From assembly GCA_033032865.1 (NCBI GenBank), contig JAWHQI010000028.1, forward strand, positions 4,235,001 to 4,299,000: a stretch of 64,000 nucleotides of DNA, written 5' to 3'. The position numbers were made by a program, and so were the translations under genes. The stretch comes from Dactylorhiza incarnata (lineage: Eukaryota > Streptophyta > Magnoliopsida > Asparagales > Orchidaceae). Shown piece by piece: positions 33,185 to 44,052 of the stretch; position 1 is the stretch's first letter, and every line of letters starts with the position of its first letter. The notes under the pieces are model-generated. The model saw only the letters and a program-made list of their open reading frames with translations. It was not told where the DNA came from and did not search any database.

Positions 33185-35888
33185 GTCCTCAAGGTCGAAG
33201 TATAGGAACTGTGACTTGACCTCCTCCAGGGTCCACGTAGCTTCCTCTACAGGTAGTCCCCTCCACTGGATGAGGACCCGTCACACTTGCTGACCCTGAA
33301 TTTCCTCGATGTGATATCCTAGCACCGCATCAGGCTCTTAGCGAGGAATGGACTTGACCATCAACCCCTCAGGTAGGGTGGCTTAGAGGGGGTGATCTCC
33401 CAACGCCCTCTTGAACTGGGAAACATGAAAAATTGGGTGAATGCGGCTCTTGGGAGGCAGCTATAGGCGGTTGTCCGCCTCTCTTACTTTCTCCGGGATC
33501 AGGAAGGGGCCAAAGTAGCGGACATATATCTTGGGGTTTAGGCGGTCCGCGAAGGAACTCTGATGGTGGGGCCGCAATTTAACGAGCACCTTCTCGCTAG
33601 GTGAGAAGACCACATTATGGCGGTGTCGGTTCGCTTGCTGGACCATGCGCTGCTGAGCGCGGAGAAGATGATGCTTCAACTGGCATAGGGCCTCGTCGTG
33701 ATCTTGGAGATCGGTGGCCAAAGTCTGCACTTGGCACTCCCCAGACAGACTGAACGTAAGCTTCTGGGGAGGTTGCCCATAGACCACCTGGAAGGGGATC
33801 GAGCCCGCAGAGGACTGGTAGGAGGTGTTGTACCACAGTTCCGCCTATGCAATCCACTGTCTCCAATGATGGGATGGATGCTCGGTAACAAAAAACCCAA
33901 GTATGCGCCGAACCGCAGCTTGGTGCCCTGTAGATGAAACATCTCCTGCCAGAAAGCACTCATATACACCAGATCACGATCATTGACAATAGAACCGGGA
34001 AACCCGTGCAAATAGACCACTTCCCCTATAAGAATTTGGGCGACAGAGCTGGCCGTGTAGGGGTGCTTGATGAGAATGAAGTGCCCATACTTAGAGAGCC
34101 CACGACAAGGGGCAGTCATACCCCTGAGAGAGGGGAAGTCGAGTGATAAAGTCCATCACGATGTCCTCCCACACTATGTCGGGAACCGGAAGGGGTTGGA
34201 GCAGCCCATCCAGGGCGAGAGTCTGAAGGCCTTCTGACATATTAGGCACTTGACGAAGAACTCCTGTACTACCCTATCATGCCCTGCTAGTACAGGGTGG
34301 CGGCCAATCGCCGATAGCTAGGGTATGCGCGCCCGAGTGTTCTGTTGTAGAGGTGGCATGAAACTCATGAAGGAGATGAGAAATCCATGATGATGAATCT
34401 GCGACCACCATACGGTCGCGATAATGGAGCCGGCCGTCAACTAGGCGGAAGGGGGGATGCGATCCTGTTCCCGCTGCAGGTCTTGGATCATGGTGACGTA
34501 GTGGGGGTCCCTCTGCACCTCGGCAGGGATGGCATCAACATCGCGCCGCCACGAGTGGGAGACAACCAATAGAGTACCATTGAAGACCTTACGTGATAAG
34601 GCGTTCGTGGTCCCCGCCTTGTACTCAATGGTGAAGTGATATCCCATGAGCTTGGCGATCCACACTTACTGTGCAGGGGTCGTGAACTTTTGGGTCTAAA
34701 GGTGTCGCTGACTGCGGTGATCAGTACAGACACAAATGGCCGGGCCAGTAGGTATGGGCGCCAATACTGAATGACAAAAACCAGCGCCCCCGGAGCTTGC
34801 TGTCGTAAGTCGAGGTCGCAACTCGTCGATCTATAAAGGATTTGCTGAAGTAAGCGATGGGGCGGCCCTCCTGCATGAGGATGACGCCCACCACCTTCCC
34901 GGAGGCATCACACTCAATGATGAAGGGCTTGGTGAAGTCAGGCATGCTGAGAACAGGGGCGGAGACCAAGGCCTGCTGTAAGCTGTGGAAAGCATCCTGG
35001 GAAGCCGGACTCCACTCGAACAACACCCCCTTCTTGAGGTGGTTGGTAAACTGGTGCGCAATCGCGCCGTAGTTGCGGATGAAGCGACGGTAGTACCCCG
35101 TGAGGCCCAATAAGCCTCGTACTGTTCGCATGCAGGATGGTGTCTTTCATTGGAGGACGACTGCAACCTTGGCCGGATCCATGGTTAACCCAACAGATGA
35201 AATGATATGGCCTAAGCATTCGATCTGTGTCTGACCAAAAAGGCATTTTTCTGATGGGCCACGAACTGGTGGTTTGGGAGGAGCTGTAATACGGTTGTCA
35301 CATATCATAATGACGAATCAACTCGTCCTTGAGGCCCGACGAAGAGAGGGTAGGATTGGATTGGCGAATCCAACGGACCCAGTGAAGGGTCGAGCCTTCC
35401 ATGTAAATGGTTGCGAGGGAAACCTTCTGAAGCTCGGGGGTGCCTTGAAGGTCAAAATATTGTTCCGTGCGGGCTAACCATCCCATGGGGTCGGCCCCAT
35501 CGAAGACGGGGATGTCGAGTCGGTCTAGGTGGGTGTCTGATGGGTCGCATGGGGGCTACATGGGCCCGAGAGAGTCAGCGGTACTGCTGGCTCAGGCGGC
35601 GGACGGGGACGGAGGAGCGGGAGGCGGCGGTGTAGCTTGCCGATCATAAAGAAGTGAGTGGATGCCGTAGACTGCGATCTGGAGGTTCGAGAAGGTGGTG
35701 TAGACGCGATCCATGCGGTCGGAGAGAGCTTCGACTGAAGGAGGGGCTTCCTTATTGCGCGCCATGCTGCGGGTTATGGGCATGCAAGGAACGCCGAGAC
35801 TGGAACGTACCGGATGTAGAGGCCGGTCGGGCGACAACTGCCAGGCGGAGAGGACGGCGCTGCTAACGCAGGAAGGCGTGGGCTGCAA
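33185..35888 (-). pseudogene. Chromovirus gag-pol remnant with chromodomain
   Basis: Read from the right: gag at 35888-35300 (MPITRSMARNKEAPPSVEAL, and WLARTEQYFDL with LATIYMEGSTLHW). Then RT thumb and RNase H at 35246-34720 (RGLLGLTGYYRRFIRNYG, FIIECDASG, PIAYFSKS). The end of RNase H is at 34665-34560 (TIEYKAGTTNALSRK). The integrase core is at 34119-33900 ([20 protein letters not shown] and [13 protein letters not shown]). Next comes VYGQPPQKL and the GDWV-like region LVKLRPHHQSSF (33787-33530). Last is a chromodomain at about 33330-33190 (IQWRGLPVEEATWTLEEVKS). Chromodomains direct integration to particular chromatin in this family. Frameshifts and the missing protease/RT palm make it defective. 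Confidence 0.82.
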
Positions 35889-36032
35889 TGAGGCGTCGGT
35901 TGGCGCGGGTTAACTGGAGTGGAGAACGCAGCGGGATGCGGCGTCGGGGGTCGACGCGAGATTGTGCGCGCTTGAGGGAGTCGACGAAGGCTGGAATAGG
36001 CGCTGGTTCGGATCCGGCAGGTCGGAACATGT

Positions 36033-36291
36033 TGATAGGATTCTTAGAAACGTAGGGCAGGATGTTGGGTCTCCCTCCCCCCACTTTTCGATTCTATAGA
36101 AATTCTGATACAATAATTGCATAACCCTTAAGCTTAGACTCCTTTATATAGGAGGGTCCACTACTAAAGAAAAATACATAGCAAGCATAAGTAAAGTAGA
36201 TCAGTCCGCCATCGTGATTGAAGCATGTGCCTGACATGTGTAAACCCGTGCGTATCGCTGACCAGGGATGAGATCGCTCGTGCTCGTATCA
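36033..36291 (-). repeat. Chromovirus 5' LTR (right on + strand)
   Basis: Partner of 32891-33158. A standard tRNA-Met primer site is not visible next to it. Confidence 0.8.
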
Positions 36292-36880
36292 GTAACATCC
36301 ACTACCATTACTTTCATTGGAATTGTTCTCGAGTTGTATGCATGGTATGTTGATCTAACTGACGTGATCGACCGGTGCTGTCGCGCATCAACAAAATACT
36401 CCCTGGCACCTAGAAACCCATTTTGAGAACAAGCTCCGTGCCCTTATCACGATTGTTCCTAACAAATCTCTTATGCCCAACTGGGCGTTTTCTAGCTTTG
36501 TATGGCACCAGATAGTTCTAAGCGAATTCGAGAACACTCTTAAAATTATTTCAGTTGATTTTTATAAATTGGTACTCCCGGTCACCACTTTATGAATTCT
36601 AGTTAAAAGTTATCAAACTTTTATCTTATTTTTTGCAAGAGCCATTATCGAGTACTATGCAAGATTGCGAACAGTCGTTAAAAGTATCGGTGCAAATTCA
36701 AAAAGGTTCCATGAACATTCAATCATAATATCAGTAGACAAGTGAACAATACAAAGTAATCACACAAAACAAAAAAACGGGTATGATGTAAAATTCTTTT
36801 CATTTCAATTTGAAATCTTTACTTCTTTTCTAGGGTGTACGCAATTACAAAAAACATTCGCACGACCCTCAACAAAATAT
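36292..36880. other. Spacer between chromovirus and antisense ORF
   Basis: No gene was recognised. This should be continuous with 32461-32890 once the chromovirus is removed, i.e. the pol-aORF spacer of the Tat-like element. Confidence 0.4.
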
Positions 36881-36894
36881 ATACATATGCTTTT

Positions 36895-39800
36895 CTATGC
36901 TTGCTCACGATCACCGTAACTATTGTCGGAGGTCGCTGACCCTGAACCTGACTGCGAACTCAAACTCATAGAGCTTGCAGATCTACCATTGCTTGAGGCT
37001 TGAGCACTTGAAACAGGTTCATCAGCAGGAGTAACAAACTCTGAAAATAGTGTCTCGTAAGAAACTTCTGCGAACTCTTGCTTCACCATCCCCAAGTCTT
37101 TCATCTTCTGAATAACTTCCTCAGCAGACTCGCGACCAATCCTTATTACCTCTTCGACATATGTTGGATTGTCCAGAATGAATGGATTTACATCATCTGA
37201 TTCTTTTAGTTCTGCAACCAGTTTCTCCAAGATGGAAATCGCAAGAGATTAGAAATAAGAACCCAGGAATCATAATAGAGTTCCTGGTCACTAAATTATG
37301 CTCACTTTTGCCTATTCCCTGCAGTCATTGCGATCTTTCTTCACATCATCCAACCTTTGTAATACATGTGCAAGTTGTAGACTGACATGATGGTTCAGAA
37401 GAAGATTTCACGTATTTGAATTCGCCGCGAGATCCCCGATCTTTATGTTGTTCAAGTATTGTATGTCCTCTTTACTGTACAGGAGGTGATGGAGCACGAA
37501 CACTCGCGGTTGTGGGGAGAAGTATCATTCTAGAACAATAACTGCTCAGAGACATTCACTCAGTCTCTTCATCCCAGATCACCATAGGGTTCCCCACTGA
37601 AATAGCGAGGTCCTCGCCTGCGACCTGGAAAGGATGAACACTCGTGGAAGGATCCTCCTCTTGAGGGCGAGTTCTTTGCTTTTTTGAGTCTGAGCTCTGG
37701 CCAACATCTTCCACTTGCTTGCTCTTAGAAACCTCTTTTCTTTTCTTCTGCCTCTACCCACGCCTCTCATTTGCTGTGGTGATAGAAGGATCCTCCGCAG
37801 GATCAAGGTAGCCTTCTGCCCGATAGAGTTTATTTGTGGGGTCGGCGAGCATAACTGTAAAAGAAAAAGAACCAGAACCCGCTTGTAGGTTGTGTCCAGC
37901 GGGTTGTTTGCGATGAAGTCTGCCATCTCCATCTTGAGCCCTTTCATATTAATGTCCTTGAAGGTTGTTTCCGGCCTGGTGGCTGGTTGGTAAATCAGGG
38001 GACTGAAGTCACCCCAAAAAAGCAAAACGCTCGACCCAGTAATGGGCTTTATTTGGAAGTTTAAGTACTTGCATTCAGTTACCTCCAAAATAAAGATTAC
38101 CATCATTGCGGGATCGAGAGTGGAACATGTTGCGAAAAAGCCTTAAGTTCCACTGCACTCGCTCAAGTGCAAGTAAATCGCGAGCGCTGCTACTATTGAG
38201 AATGTGACGCAGTTCACATGGGCAGCACTATCCCATAGTGGTAAAAAATGTTCGCGAATTCTGGCCATATTGGCAGTCTGAATCTGAAACCAAATTGGTC
38301 AAAAGGGATTGCGACCTTCCCATCCGGGGGATGATTGATTGATTCAGTGGGCAGAGGGAGTCTCGCGGTTACTCCGATGGACAAAAGGTATAAGCTAATG
38401 AAATTATTAAATTCTGCTCGAGGCCACGAGCGCTGGTTGACTATTTCAGTTATACCTAAGGAAACGGTCAGCCATTTTTGTTCGTTTAGATTCCATTATA
38501 TTTTTCTTAGATTGTCATGACTTATCTTTTGAACGCATAATGGTGCTCGCATACACTCTTTTTGTGTTCTCTGAACCTTCACAAAACCTTCGCAAGTAAA
38601 TTTGAATGAAGTCAAGGATTATTTTGAATAGAAGTGGAAACAACGTTATCGAAAGAGTTCGGGAACACTCAGGAACTCACATTCTCTCATTTTAAAATTT
38701 AAATATTTAATCAAAATGCTTGTAATTCGCATACACTCAGAATCTATTAAGTCACAAGTAGATGAGTGACATTCACCGACTCTTACTATAGAGCTCGCAG
38801 ATATTATTTAGGAGGCATACATAGTATTGGCGGAAACATTTCTTTATTATACCGTTACATAGTACAAATTACATATATACATCATATCTGGGAATTGTTC
38901 TTTATGATCACGCTCCCTACCAAATATGCAGCTATTTCAGTTATGTGAGTTGTGATAACCGACATCTGCGCCATATGAATATTATGTTGCGCGATCAATG
39001 AGTGTAACATCTCGACGTCTCTCTCATCGCCAGCAGTTCTGGAACTCGAAGCAACTACTGGAGCTCTCAGAATGGTTGGAAGAGCTTGTGACTGTCTTTC
39101 AGATAAAGACTTCACCTCTGCGGGAAGGTCATTGATCCTTTTCATATGGTGCTCTTCATTTCTCTTGAACCTTTGTACTCGCCTCCAAAGCCGCGCATTG
39201 TCCTCCCGCAGTCGTTGCATCTCATCACTCATAGATCTTTGTGTCGGGAGGTGCTCGTATCCACTCTTGCAGTGCTTGTAGTTAAAGCATTATGCGATCT
39301 TAATTTTTTTCACAAAAACAACTTGGATGATCTCTGATTTGGGAACTTGCCAGTAGAGCTTACTGGTACCATAGATTTCCCGACATCAAGATTCATGGAT
39401 GTGCTCTCAAGATATTTACATGTCAGTTATCTAAGTTGCAATAACCGACATCTGTGCCATATGAATATTATGTTGCACGATCAATGAGTGTAACCTCCCT
39501 ACATCTCTCTCAACGCTGGCGGTTTTGGAACTCGAAGCAACTAGTGGAGGTCTTAGAATGGTTGGAAGAGCTTGTGATTGTCTTTCAGATAAGGACTTCA
39601 CCTCTGCGGCAAGGTCGTTGATCCTTTTCATCTGGTACTTTTCATTCCTCTTCAACCTTTGTACTCACCTCCAGAGCCGTGCATTGCCCTCCCGCAACCG
39701 TTGTATCTCATCACTCGTAGATTCTTGTGTCGGGAGGTGTTCGTATCCACTCTTGCAATGCTTGTAGTAAAAGCATTATACGATCCTATTTTTTTCACAA

Positions 39801-41107
39801 AAACTTGGAAGATCTCTGATTTGGGAACATGCCAGTAGAGCTCACTGATACCTTAGATTTCGCGACATCAAGATTCATGGATGTGCTCTGAAGATATTTA
39901 TTTGTGTTCGTCTACACATCGAACCACACAAGCTTCTTTTTGTGCTCGGGATCCCCTACCACGAGCGACTTCTTTTCTGCGGCCTCGAACTCCAAGCAAT
40001 TCTTCCTGATCTTACTGCCATTGAGTGCGACTTCTTCCTTATGCTCACCAGCCAGAAGGATGAAGAGACATTGTTTCTTAGGGATATTTTTCTCTTGAGA
40101 TTCAAGAGATCATCTCTTGGATCCTTCCTCCGAAAGCTGAACGACTTTTCTTTTGTCGTCCAGCTCCTGAGCCCTTTTGGAATCTGCGACTTCTTTCCTC
40201 TTAGCGGATTCTTACTAAAATCCCAGACCCTCAGCTCTGGCAGCTACAGTAGTAACGAATTCTTCCACCTTCTTCTTGGCTTCGACTTTCACCGTCTCTC
40301 TAGCGGCGGATTTCTCCGCCTTCTTCTTGGCTTCGACTTTCACGACCTCTCCAGCGGCGGCTTCCTTCACCTCGTTCTTTGTCTCGACTCTCGTAGTGTC
40401 AGTAACACCAACTTCTTTCACTTTTCTTTTCGCCTCAGCCCTCGCAGCTTCAGCGGCAACGACCTCCTCGGAATTTTTCTCGGCCTTCACTGCAGCTTCT
40501 TCCCTCTTCTTCTCCGATTGCGAGCTTAACTTTCTTTGCCTCAACGACGGCGAGCACTTCGAGTCTGTTGGCCTTGCCGAGCTCCCGCTAGATCTCAACC
40601 GCATCCTGCTCCATTATTTTCGCGTTGGCCAGAGGGGAGCTCAGAGGAACCCCTCTGCTTCCTTATTTTGAGCTTTTGCCAGAGAGCTTCTGTGAGAGCT
40701 TCACGACGTCAGAATCCCTGTGAGAAGATTTTATTCCTAAATTATTTCGCAAATCAACCGTTGAATTCACCAGGCCAAGCTTCAGAGTGATATCTACTCT
40801 TGCAACTTCTTCCCGCTCTGATTCCCGGATTGGACTCTCGCCTACCTTAAGAATTCTGGAAAACCACCATGTGGAGGATCCAAATCAAGATAGGTTTTTA
40901 GAAATGTAAAATCTGAAAGACTTGTAGAGCTCGCAGTCTTTGCGACAGCCTGGTTGTTCGCATGAGTGCACTTTTGAGAGATGTGCCTCTGAGCCCGATG
41001 AATCCACGATGGTCACTTCGGGTCAAATCATCAGAGTACTCATCAGTACTATAGTCTCTTCCACGTTGCGGCTTCTTCTGAGCCACTTTTCTGAGACTCA
41101 AGATCAT
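36895..41107 (-). pseudogene. Antisense additional ORF (aORF) region of a Tat-like element, Transposase_28-like and coiled-coil segments
   Basis: Minus-strand frames fall into blocks. 41107-40898 is basic and unrecognised. 40604-40215 is a Lys/Glu/Ala coiled-coil rich in VKVEAKKKAEKSA repeats. 39655-39431 and 39232-38882 are a duplicated coiled-coil exon (LREDNARLWRRVQRFKRNEE in one copy). 38350-38215 reads FDQFGFRFRLPIWPEFANIF then YHYGIVLP, the pattern of the Transposase_28 ('putative gypsy type transposon') domain. 38106-37579 continues it, and 37230-36895 ends with VEEVIRIGRESAEEVIQKMK and a Ser-rich tail. Tat-lineage retrotransposons are known to carry such antisense genes downstream of pol, as here. 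The domain lies downstream of the coiled coils, the reverse of the order I would expect. Stops disrupt it. Confidence 0.55.
38937..39908 (-). repeat. 486-bp tandem duplication of a coiled-coil exon
   Basis: CAGTTATGTGAGTTGTG at 38938 and CAGTTATCTAAGTTGCA at 39424 begin two copies 486 bp apart. They match through a shared end near AAGATATTTA. The exon and its flanking intron sequence are both duplicated. Confidence 0.85.
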
Positions 41108-42160
41108 TTATAACGGTTGGAAACCCCCAGGCAATTAAATTTTTCGAGTTCCCTCGCGGACTTAGAAAAATGCGGTGATTCCGTGTACCTAAAGTTCCAC
41201 GATCTCTATTTTCCCAGACTGGCAAATACTCGCGGACACTCCACGAGTTTGTAAGCGTTCAACCATGCTCATGGGCGCTCAACCGAGCTCGCAGGCGCTC
41301 TATCGTGCTCGCAGCGCTCATTTGTGCTCACATGCCCTCTTCGGTGCCCGTGGGCTTTGTTTTCCTACGCTCCGACATCAACCCCTTCTATATTGTATTT
41401 ACTTAGCTTATTTTCTTTACCTGCCCATTTTTTTGTGGTCAGGTAACGTTTTTTATGTAACTGCCCATCTTCCAGAGTAATATAAATCGGGGTAAACAGT
41501 ATTTTGATGGGACATCAGAGTCAGAACTGGTAATCACCTGGTACTCGCACCTTTCAGAATGGTGCTCGTAAGCCCCATACTTGTATTCTCAGTGGGACCT
41601 CAAGTGGACGTAACTTGGTGTAAACCGACTGTAAATTAATAAAATCACACACTATTAAAAGCATGTTGTGCAAAACCCGACCTCACAAGTTTTCTGCTTT
41701 CTTTTTCTCGCCTCACTACTTGCGACCCAATGTATTCTTCCACCGGTAATACTCCCTTATCCTTTTTTAGCGCTTACATGTGGGGTCTGAGCACTTTTTA
41801 CCCTAACAAGATTGATGTTTGGAGGAAGCATCCAACATGGTCTTAATGAGCCGGGCGTAGTTTAACCTTTTCAATTTTGTTATTTGAAGGAAGCAACCAA
41901 GATTGTCTTAACGAATCTGTCACAGTTTAATCTTTGAAACGAAGATATTTTTTATGCGAATGGCCTTGGGTTACATGGAAGACACAGTAATGGCTTTGAT
42001 CACCATCATCAAGTCGTTGCATGAGTTGGAACCATCATATTTTTTTAGCGAATGTCTTTAATTAGTGGCGTCAGATATTCATGTTAGGTGTTTTTTATTA
42101 ATCGAGTCGATGTACGAATCTATTATGTTTTAACGTTCCGTGTTCTCTTTATTTTGGGTA
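41108..42160. other. Unassigned region right of the aORF
   Basis: 41250-41340 has a short GCTC(A/G)CAGGCGCTC-type repeat. 41811-41935 holds two diverged copies of a roughly 75-bp block (GATTGATGTTTGGAGGAAGC and its relative). It might contain the Tat 3' LTR, but no termini were identified. Confidence 0.35.
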
Positions 42161-43648
42161 TTTACACCCATGCCACTTTGTAACTCTTTAATTGGGTTAT
42201 TGTATGCATTATCAATCAAATTATGAAATGGATCAAGAGGGGCCGCTGGAACAGGTGACTTGTGCGAAGGCTGCATGATGGAGACCACAGGGGCTACTAA
42301 CGACAACACAAATTGTGGCGAAAAAAAACACAAATTGTGGTGAAAAAACACATTGTGGCGACATCACCGCGGGTTGTTGAGGCGACGATGTCGGTTGTGT
42401 GAGTTGCGAGAAGGGAACAATTGAAGGCGATGGTGGAGCGACCATAATTGAGGCGGACAGAGGAGCTACTTCGAGCGCGGGTGGGATCGATCACTACATT
42501 AGTGGGTTCAGTGGCGGCACCGGTGAAATCGGACCCCCGAAGCGGCGGTCAATTTTGGCGGTAAGTCGCGCAAGTGCGACGTCATGTCGTCATGTGACGC
42601 CGACATCTCTAATAACTTCTGGAGCATGGAACGAACGGCGAGTGGCTCGCCGGGGCTCGTCACCAAGCCGCAATAATTAATTAATCAATCAATCCGATGG
42701 AGAATTAATTAATCAATGCCTGTGAGGCAATTAATGAATCTAAGACCGGGAAGAAATGAAAAGTGCTGTCGGAATGGGTTCCATACTTCCGCGACAAGAA
42801 TAACACTATATTCGATGGAAAGGGGGGGGGGGGGGGCGCAGACCGGCCTTGAAAAACGAAAATGAATAACTGGGTGTTGCGTGTTGCTCAAAACAAAAAA
42901 GCGTGGGCGTTGAAGTCGACAAGGCGAGGTTGTGTGTGTTGACAAGAGCAAAAAGCAGGGTCCCTACTCGGTCGAGGAGTAGCGTCGTAGCTGGGGCGGC
43001 TTGGATTGACAACGACGAAGTGGGCTTGCAGGTCGACGCGGCAAAGACACGTTGTGGCATACGGAGAAACCGGCACGACTAGCAGTTGCTGGGATGTATC
43101 AGGAATATTCCATATATCGTGTTTCAATGTTTCAATATTGAAAAGCGTGGGGCTGGCAGGTCGACAAAAATGGAGATCCAGGTTGACGAGGATGGAATTC
43201 CAGATCGATGCAAAGGTTGATGCAGAACGAAGGCCGTCGGGCTGCTGTTTGAGGGGGCGAGGAAGATGAACCACTAATCGCGTGGAAATGACTCATGTCG
43301 CCTGTTTTTTGATATATGACTGGATCCCGTTGGCTGTGGTGGAGAAACCTTGAATCGTGTCGGGACAGCTGTTTGGGGGAGTGAGGAGGACCGAAAGCTC
43401 TGATACCAAGATGTTGTGAGCCTACTTCGGGGCTTTTGTCGGAGGTGGTGGTGGAGATACCAGAGGGAGCCGAGCTCTACTCGCGGAGAATGCGAGGGGA
43501 GTGGAAGAAGGGGAGCCATGCTCAACCCTAACGCTAGAACTTGAGGAAGATGAGAGAACTAGAGAGAGGAATAAAAACTTTCATAATTTGATTGATAATG
43601 CATACAATGACTCAATTAAAGACTTACAAAGTGGCATGGGTGTAAATG
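42161..43648 (-). mobile_element. Copia-related fragment between inverted LTR-like arms
   Basis: The left arm (42161-42227) and right arm (43579-43648) are reverse complements over about 67 bp, with few mismatches. Next to the right arm, on the minus strand, LTR-like sequence ends CAACATCT and is followed by TGGTATCAGAGC (complement of 43397-43408). That is the initiator-tRNA-Met primer site used by plant retrotransposons. A minus frame (42494-42233) with SPQQPAVMSP resembles a copia gag start. So this is a truncated minus-strand element whose far end carries a small inverted piece of its own LTR. A 15-G run lies at 42822-42836. Confidence 0.5.
43397..43408 (-). promoter_or_regulatory. Primer binding site (tRNA-Met type), minus strand
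   Basis: GCTCTGATACCA is the complement of TGGTATCAGAGC, a perfect match to the plant initiator-Met primer site. Confidence 0.7.
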
Positions 43649-43904
43649 CCACTTCAACCGTAATGCTAGCATAAAGTTAATACGAACTGGTGATGCCACT
43701 TCATAATTTGATTGATAAACTTGTTGTCCCTAATAAAGTCATAGATGGTATTTGATATACAGATTCTTCATAAATTAGATGGTAATCTCAGGAGTGTTTC
43801 TAGCCTGAATTTACCAAAACCAAATAGAGTAATCCTTTTTTTCTGTTTTTAGCATAACCTAGTAAAATAAATATAAAAACTAAATAACTACGAAATGTTC
43901 TTAA

Positions 43905-44041
43905 AGATGAAATCGGAAATGCTTGATTATCATTAACACCTCCTCTACTCATATATATTGAGTAGAGGGAATAATACAAAAGACCTAAATACCCTTAAGG
44001 GGAAATAATAAAAAACACGATGGCCGACTTGAAGTTCAACT
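43905..44041 (-). repeat. Copia 3' LTR (137 bp)
   Basis: Direct repeat of 48870-49006 with one C/G difference (in GATGGC(C/G)GACTTG). It contains the short inverted repeat CCTCTACTCA/TGAGTAGAGG. Confidence 0.93.
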
Positions 44042-44052
44042 CTCCCCCTCAA
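44042..44052 (-). promoter_or_regulatory. Polypurine tract of the minus-strand copia
   Basis: The minus strand reads TTGAGGGGGAG immediately before the LTR start. This is the standard plus-strand primer of copia elements, and it overlaps the stop region of the polyprotein. Confidence 0.8.

Larger units (their letters stand above)
32891..36291 (-). mobile_element. Internally deleted Ty3/gypsy chromovirus with two LTRs
   Basis: The LTRs are 32891-33158 and 36033-36291. Both start TGATAGGA(A/T)TCT(C/T)(G/A)GAAAC and end near CTCGTGCTCGTATC. The right one ends TATCA, giving TGATA...TATCA inverted termini; the left inner end is mutated to TATCT. Candidate TSDs are GCAAC (32886-32890) and GTAAC (36292-36296), one mismatch apart. 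The coding strand is minus. The body is under 2.9 kb, and the gag fragment joins almost directly to the end of RT, so protease and most of RT are deleted. Confidence 0.82.

Noticed and set aside
43908..44036. TG...CA boundaries for the minus-strand copia LTR (TGAAATCGG ... AAGTTCA)
   Set aside because: They give flanks AAAGA and ACTCT, which do not match, and leave gaps to the primer site and polypurine tract. The AG...CT boundaries satisfy all three criteria.
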